A stretch of 31,326 bases of DNA from positions 1-31,326 of the IMG/VR virus record IMGVR_UViG_3300024433_000031. One strand, written 5' to 3'. The notes below the pieces were generated by a model. The model did not search any database. It was not told the DNA's origin and saw only the letters and a list, made by a program, of their open reading frames with translations. Of this stretch, positions 30,829 to 31,326 are shown one piece after another. This DNA comes from a virus. How positions within the stretch are numbered: position 1 is the stretch's first letter; each line of letters begins with the position of its first letter. The position numbers and the translations under genes are program-made.

Positions 30829-31326
30829 TGGAGAAACTAGATAGAACTAAAAGACAACTTGTAGGTCTTGGTAAATGGAAAGCCAATAAATTTAGGGGTA
30901 TTGCACAATACCCCACTGGCTTCGGTAAGACTTACACAGCTATTCTTGGCATTCGAGGAATGATCAAGAAAGCAAATATAAAATCTGTACTTGTTGTTGT
31001 ACCAACAATTGAATTAAAAAAACAATGGGAACAAGAACTCAAGAAGAACAGAATCAATATAGTTAGTGTTCTCGTCATTAACACTGCTATAAAATCTGAC
31101 CACAAAGTAGATTTTCTAATACTAGATGAAATACATAGATACGCTGCAGATACTTTCAGAAGAATTTTTGAAAAGGCATCCTATAAGTATATTATGGGGC
31201 TGACTGCAACTCTCGAAAGAGAGGATGGATTTCACGCAATTATATTAGAATATCTTCAAGTTTTCGATGAAATAAGCGTTAACGAAGCTTTGGAAAATGG
31301 TTGGATTAGTCCCTATAAGGTGTATA
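30828..31326 (+). CDS. SF2 DEAD/DEAH-box helicase (N-terminal part, runs off the right edge)
   Basis: The visible 166 residues carry the first SF2 helicase motifs: Walker A PTGFGKT (29-35), motif Ia VVVPTIELKKQW (57-67), motif II DEIH (100-103) and motif III GLTATLERED (124-133). The LTATxxREDG form is typical of the XPB/SSL2-like and UvsW-like group, ATP-dependent DNA translocases or annealing helicases used in phage replication and recombination. The C-terminal helicase half and any accessory domain lie beyond the window. The start follows the previous gene's stop with a TAATG overlap. Confidence 0.93.
   Translation, partial: MEKLDRTKRQLVGLGKWKANKFRGIAQYPTGFGKTYTAILGIRGMIKKANIKSVLVVVPTIELKKQWEQELKKNRINIVSVLVINTAIKSDHKVDFLILDEIHRYAADTFRRIFEKASYKYIMGLTATLEREDGFHAIILEYLQVFDEISVNEALENGWISPYKVY

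Overview
This window looks like part of a tailed-phage genome (or a phage-derived metagenomic contig) that infects a member of the Bacteroidota, most likely a flavobacterium. The evidence is a complete head-packaging gene set (terminase, portal, scaffold-like protein, capsid), a phage-type family A DNA polymerase, low GC content, A-rich leaders in place of Shine-Dalgarno sites, one good TTTG/TAnnTTTG (Bacteroidota-type) promoter, and a secreted protein with a C-terminal region typical of Flavobacteriia type IX secretion cargo. The size and order of the terminase, portal and capsid genes, and the split into two opposed gene blocks, recall crAss-like and Cellulophaga podovirus groups. That placement is inference; I could not run a search.

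Layout. Bases 1-20,402 are a nearly gapless minus-strand block. In transcription order it holds a winged-helix regulator, small early or packaging genes, a possible HU/IHF-like protein, the large terminase, portal, scaffold-like protein, major capsid protein, a likely connector, an abundant Ala/Thr-rich virion-type protein, a pair of terminators, and then membrane, coiled-coil, Cys-rich and fibre proteins. It ends in a LamG-repeat protein that runs off the left edge. Bases 20,403-22,002 are a control region: a promoter overlapped by inverted repeats, a CUB-domain protein with T9SS-like features, and a four-copy 23-bp repeat array that may be an operator or iteron-type origin.

From 22,003 the plus strand carries small genes, a polynucleotide 3'-phosphatase, an abundant-looking 178-residue protein, a family A DNA polymerase and an SF2 helicase that runs off the right edge. 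This block is interrupted by unusually long non-coding stretches (22,476-24,062, 24,784-25,084 and 26,470-26,737) full of long perfect hairpins, a three-way junction, a GAAA-capped stem, duplicated terminator modules and tRNA T-arm-like motifs that I could not fold into ordinary tRNAs.

How it may work together. The regulator and the repeats on both sides of the CUB gene probably control the switch between the two gene blocks. The plus-strand block replicates DNA, and the minus-strand block builds and fills the head and makes host-binding fibres. The structured RNAs are the most likely undescribed system here, and the RNA/DNA-end-healing phosphatase lies among them.
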